NCBI GenBank assembly: GCA_963678705.1
Contig: OY783206.1
Coordinates: 25,679,807-25,743,806, forward strand
Source: Panorpa germanica
Taxonomy: Eukaryota > Arthropoda > Insecta > Mecoptera > Panorpidae
Reading direction: 5' to 3'
Length of the DNA: 64,000 nucleotides
Shown: piece after piece, positions 63,001-64,000 of the stretch
Layout of the letters: every line of letters starts with the position of its first letter
Numbering within the stretch: the stretch's first letter is position 1
Position numbers and translations under genes: made by a program
Notes under the pieces: model-generated
The model's database searches: none
The model's input: the letters and a program-made list of their open reading frames with translations, nothing else
What the model was told of the DNA's origin: nothing

Positions 63001-64000
63001 AATCAGACATAATATTGAAATTTGAGCTGTTCCTTGAAATAGCTTTAAATAATATTTGATATTTTGATATATAAATACATATATATAGCAGAGATTTTTG
63101 AGCTGTAAGGTTGGTAACCCTACACAAGGATTGTGATGTCACATGCACTTGGAATGTGTACAACATTGTACAACCTATGTGTACAATTTTTAATAATTAA
63201 AGAGACAAAATGACTTTTTTAATTGTTAATATCTCTTAACATATAAGGAGTTATTAAAGAATAATTGAACATTTGAGGTTCTAGTAACCCACTTTATCAA
63301 TATATAGGACACTTTTATAGAAATTAAGACATAGGACACAAGCCCATTTCTGTGAATTTTGGGGTTGTCCAACTCTGACTTATTATCTGGTGAGTAGGTC
63401 TACGAGATAATCTACTATTAAGTAAATATGACTTTTCTAATTTGAAAATATATTTCGTTTACATAATTTGTTTTATATAATATTTTACAGAGATACTGCG
63501 TAAAGTATTAGGAAGACTTTTAGGTAAATTTTTACTGTTATTTTCATCATACAGGATTTAAATAATAATACTGTCTGTGTTTCTTAATTTTTTAGCTATA
63601 CGGGAACATTACGGTTACTTTTCACGACGATAGCAAAGAAGACTTAAGTCAAATACTAGTCGATCATCATATGGCGATATTTGATCAGGCCGATTTCCTT
63701 ACAAGTAAGTTATTATTTTTAACGTTAAGGCCAATCTCACACTGCAACCGTATTTTAGTGACAGCTGTTGCGTTCGTTTATCATCCTTGGTTGAACGACC
63801 ACACCTCTCAATGCAGCGCTAGCGGTACAATGCAGATATTTAATTACTAAAAATAAAATTAAGACAATTTCTGATATTAAACAACTATACAATTAGTATT
63901 ATAATCATAAATAGAATACATCAATTAATTATTTTTAGAAATTGAGAAAATGAAGCCAATTAAAAGAACTGGTCGCATCATCCCTCATCCCATGGCGTTG
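60037..64000 (+). CDS. Tudor-domain protein, first six coding exons (probable TDRD12/Yb-type piRNA factor), 3' partial
   Basis: Coding exons: 60037-60225, 60977-61086, 61554-61674, 61853-62005, 63596-63704 and 63939 to the window edge; phases 0,2,0,0,1 all join correctly. An acceptor at 60025-60026, before the ATG, implies an upstream leader exon. Exons 1-3 encode an extended Tudor domain: VVCYYEHSNKIWMRAVIDKI, then CYLIWLTDFGHHLEI, with aromatic residues where methyl-arginine is bound. The next part (LSEAAARGIYRAGLYGVVPA, later LYGNITVTFHDDSKEDLSQI) looks like the SN-like half. The layout, with a linker running into KPIKRTGRIIPHPM, recalls the N-terminal part of TDRD12/Yb proteins, which carry a DEAD-box helicase further on; the helicase would lie outside the window. 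The Tudor call is firm, the family tentative. Such proteins act in germline piRNA granules. Confidence 0.8.
62331..62527. mobile_element. Family B inverted-repeat element, short copy
   Basis: AATGGCTTTGTGAACTCATT on the left pairs with the right end, whose reverse complement is AATAGGTTTGTGAACTCCTT. Length is 197 bp and it is non-coding. It lies in the intron between Tudor exons 4 and 5. Confidence 0.78.
62728..63348 (+). mobile_element. Family A MITE-like element in the Tudor gene intron
   Basis: It runs AATGGGCTTGTGTCCT to AGGACACAAGCCCATT over 621 bp, with small internal deletions relative to the 20275 copy. It shares the intron between Tudor exons 4 and 5 with the family B copy. Confidence 0.88.

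Overview
The window is AT-rich animal DNA with spliceosomal introns, an eukaryotic tRNA-Asp and a dense load of non-LTR retrotransposons, mariner, hAT and MITE-like repeats. It looks like an insect genome; the repeats and zinc-finger style suggest a beetle, but that is a weak inference. No prokaryotic or viral gene was seen.

Layout: (1) 1-3757, a decayed Jockey-type LINE with an open gag-like ORF1, a broken endonuclease/reverse transcriptase ORF2 and a perfect 31-bp hairpin in its 3' UTR. (2) 4247-6560, a minus-strand 18-finger C2H2 zinc-finger gene, with a decayed 19th finger behind its stop codon and a truncated copy of its own N-terminus just upstream. (3) 7879-59343, one very large minus-strand gene. 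I could chain 46 coding exons, with every splice phase consistent, into a long coiled-coil protein of about 3,507 residues. A 3,645-bp exon in the middle (41573-45217) carries about nine copies of a roughly 105-residue coiled-coil repeat. A mutually exclusive terminal exon (50857-51414) would end a short 588-residue form, or could mark a boundary between two genes. (4) 56664-56735, a plus-strand tRNA-Asp(GTC) inside an intron of that gene. (5) 60037 to the window edge, the first six coding exons of a plus-strand Tudor-domain gene, probably related to the TDRD12/Yb piRNA factors, divergent from the giant gene across about 0.7 kb.

The introns are packed with mobile DNA: an ORF1-only 'half-LINE' with a poly(A) tail and target-site duplication (28349-29637); at least six degraded LINE pieces, all antisense to the host gene; a family of about 0.6-kb elements with GGGCTTGTGTCCT ends in at least eight places (family A); other inverted-repeat families (B to F); an internally deleted mariner; and a hAT-type element with an 8-bp target duplication nested in another repeat.

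The two multi-exon genes share an intergenic region and may share a promoter. A Tudor/piRNA-type gene beside a repeat-filled neighbour is suggestive only. The most novel items are the giant coiled-coil gene with its 105-residue repeat, its alternative ends, and the ORF1-only retroelement. All exon boundaries come from reading splice signals and reading frame by eye; there is no transcript evidence.
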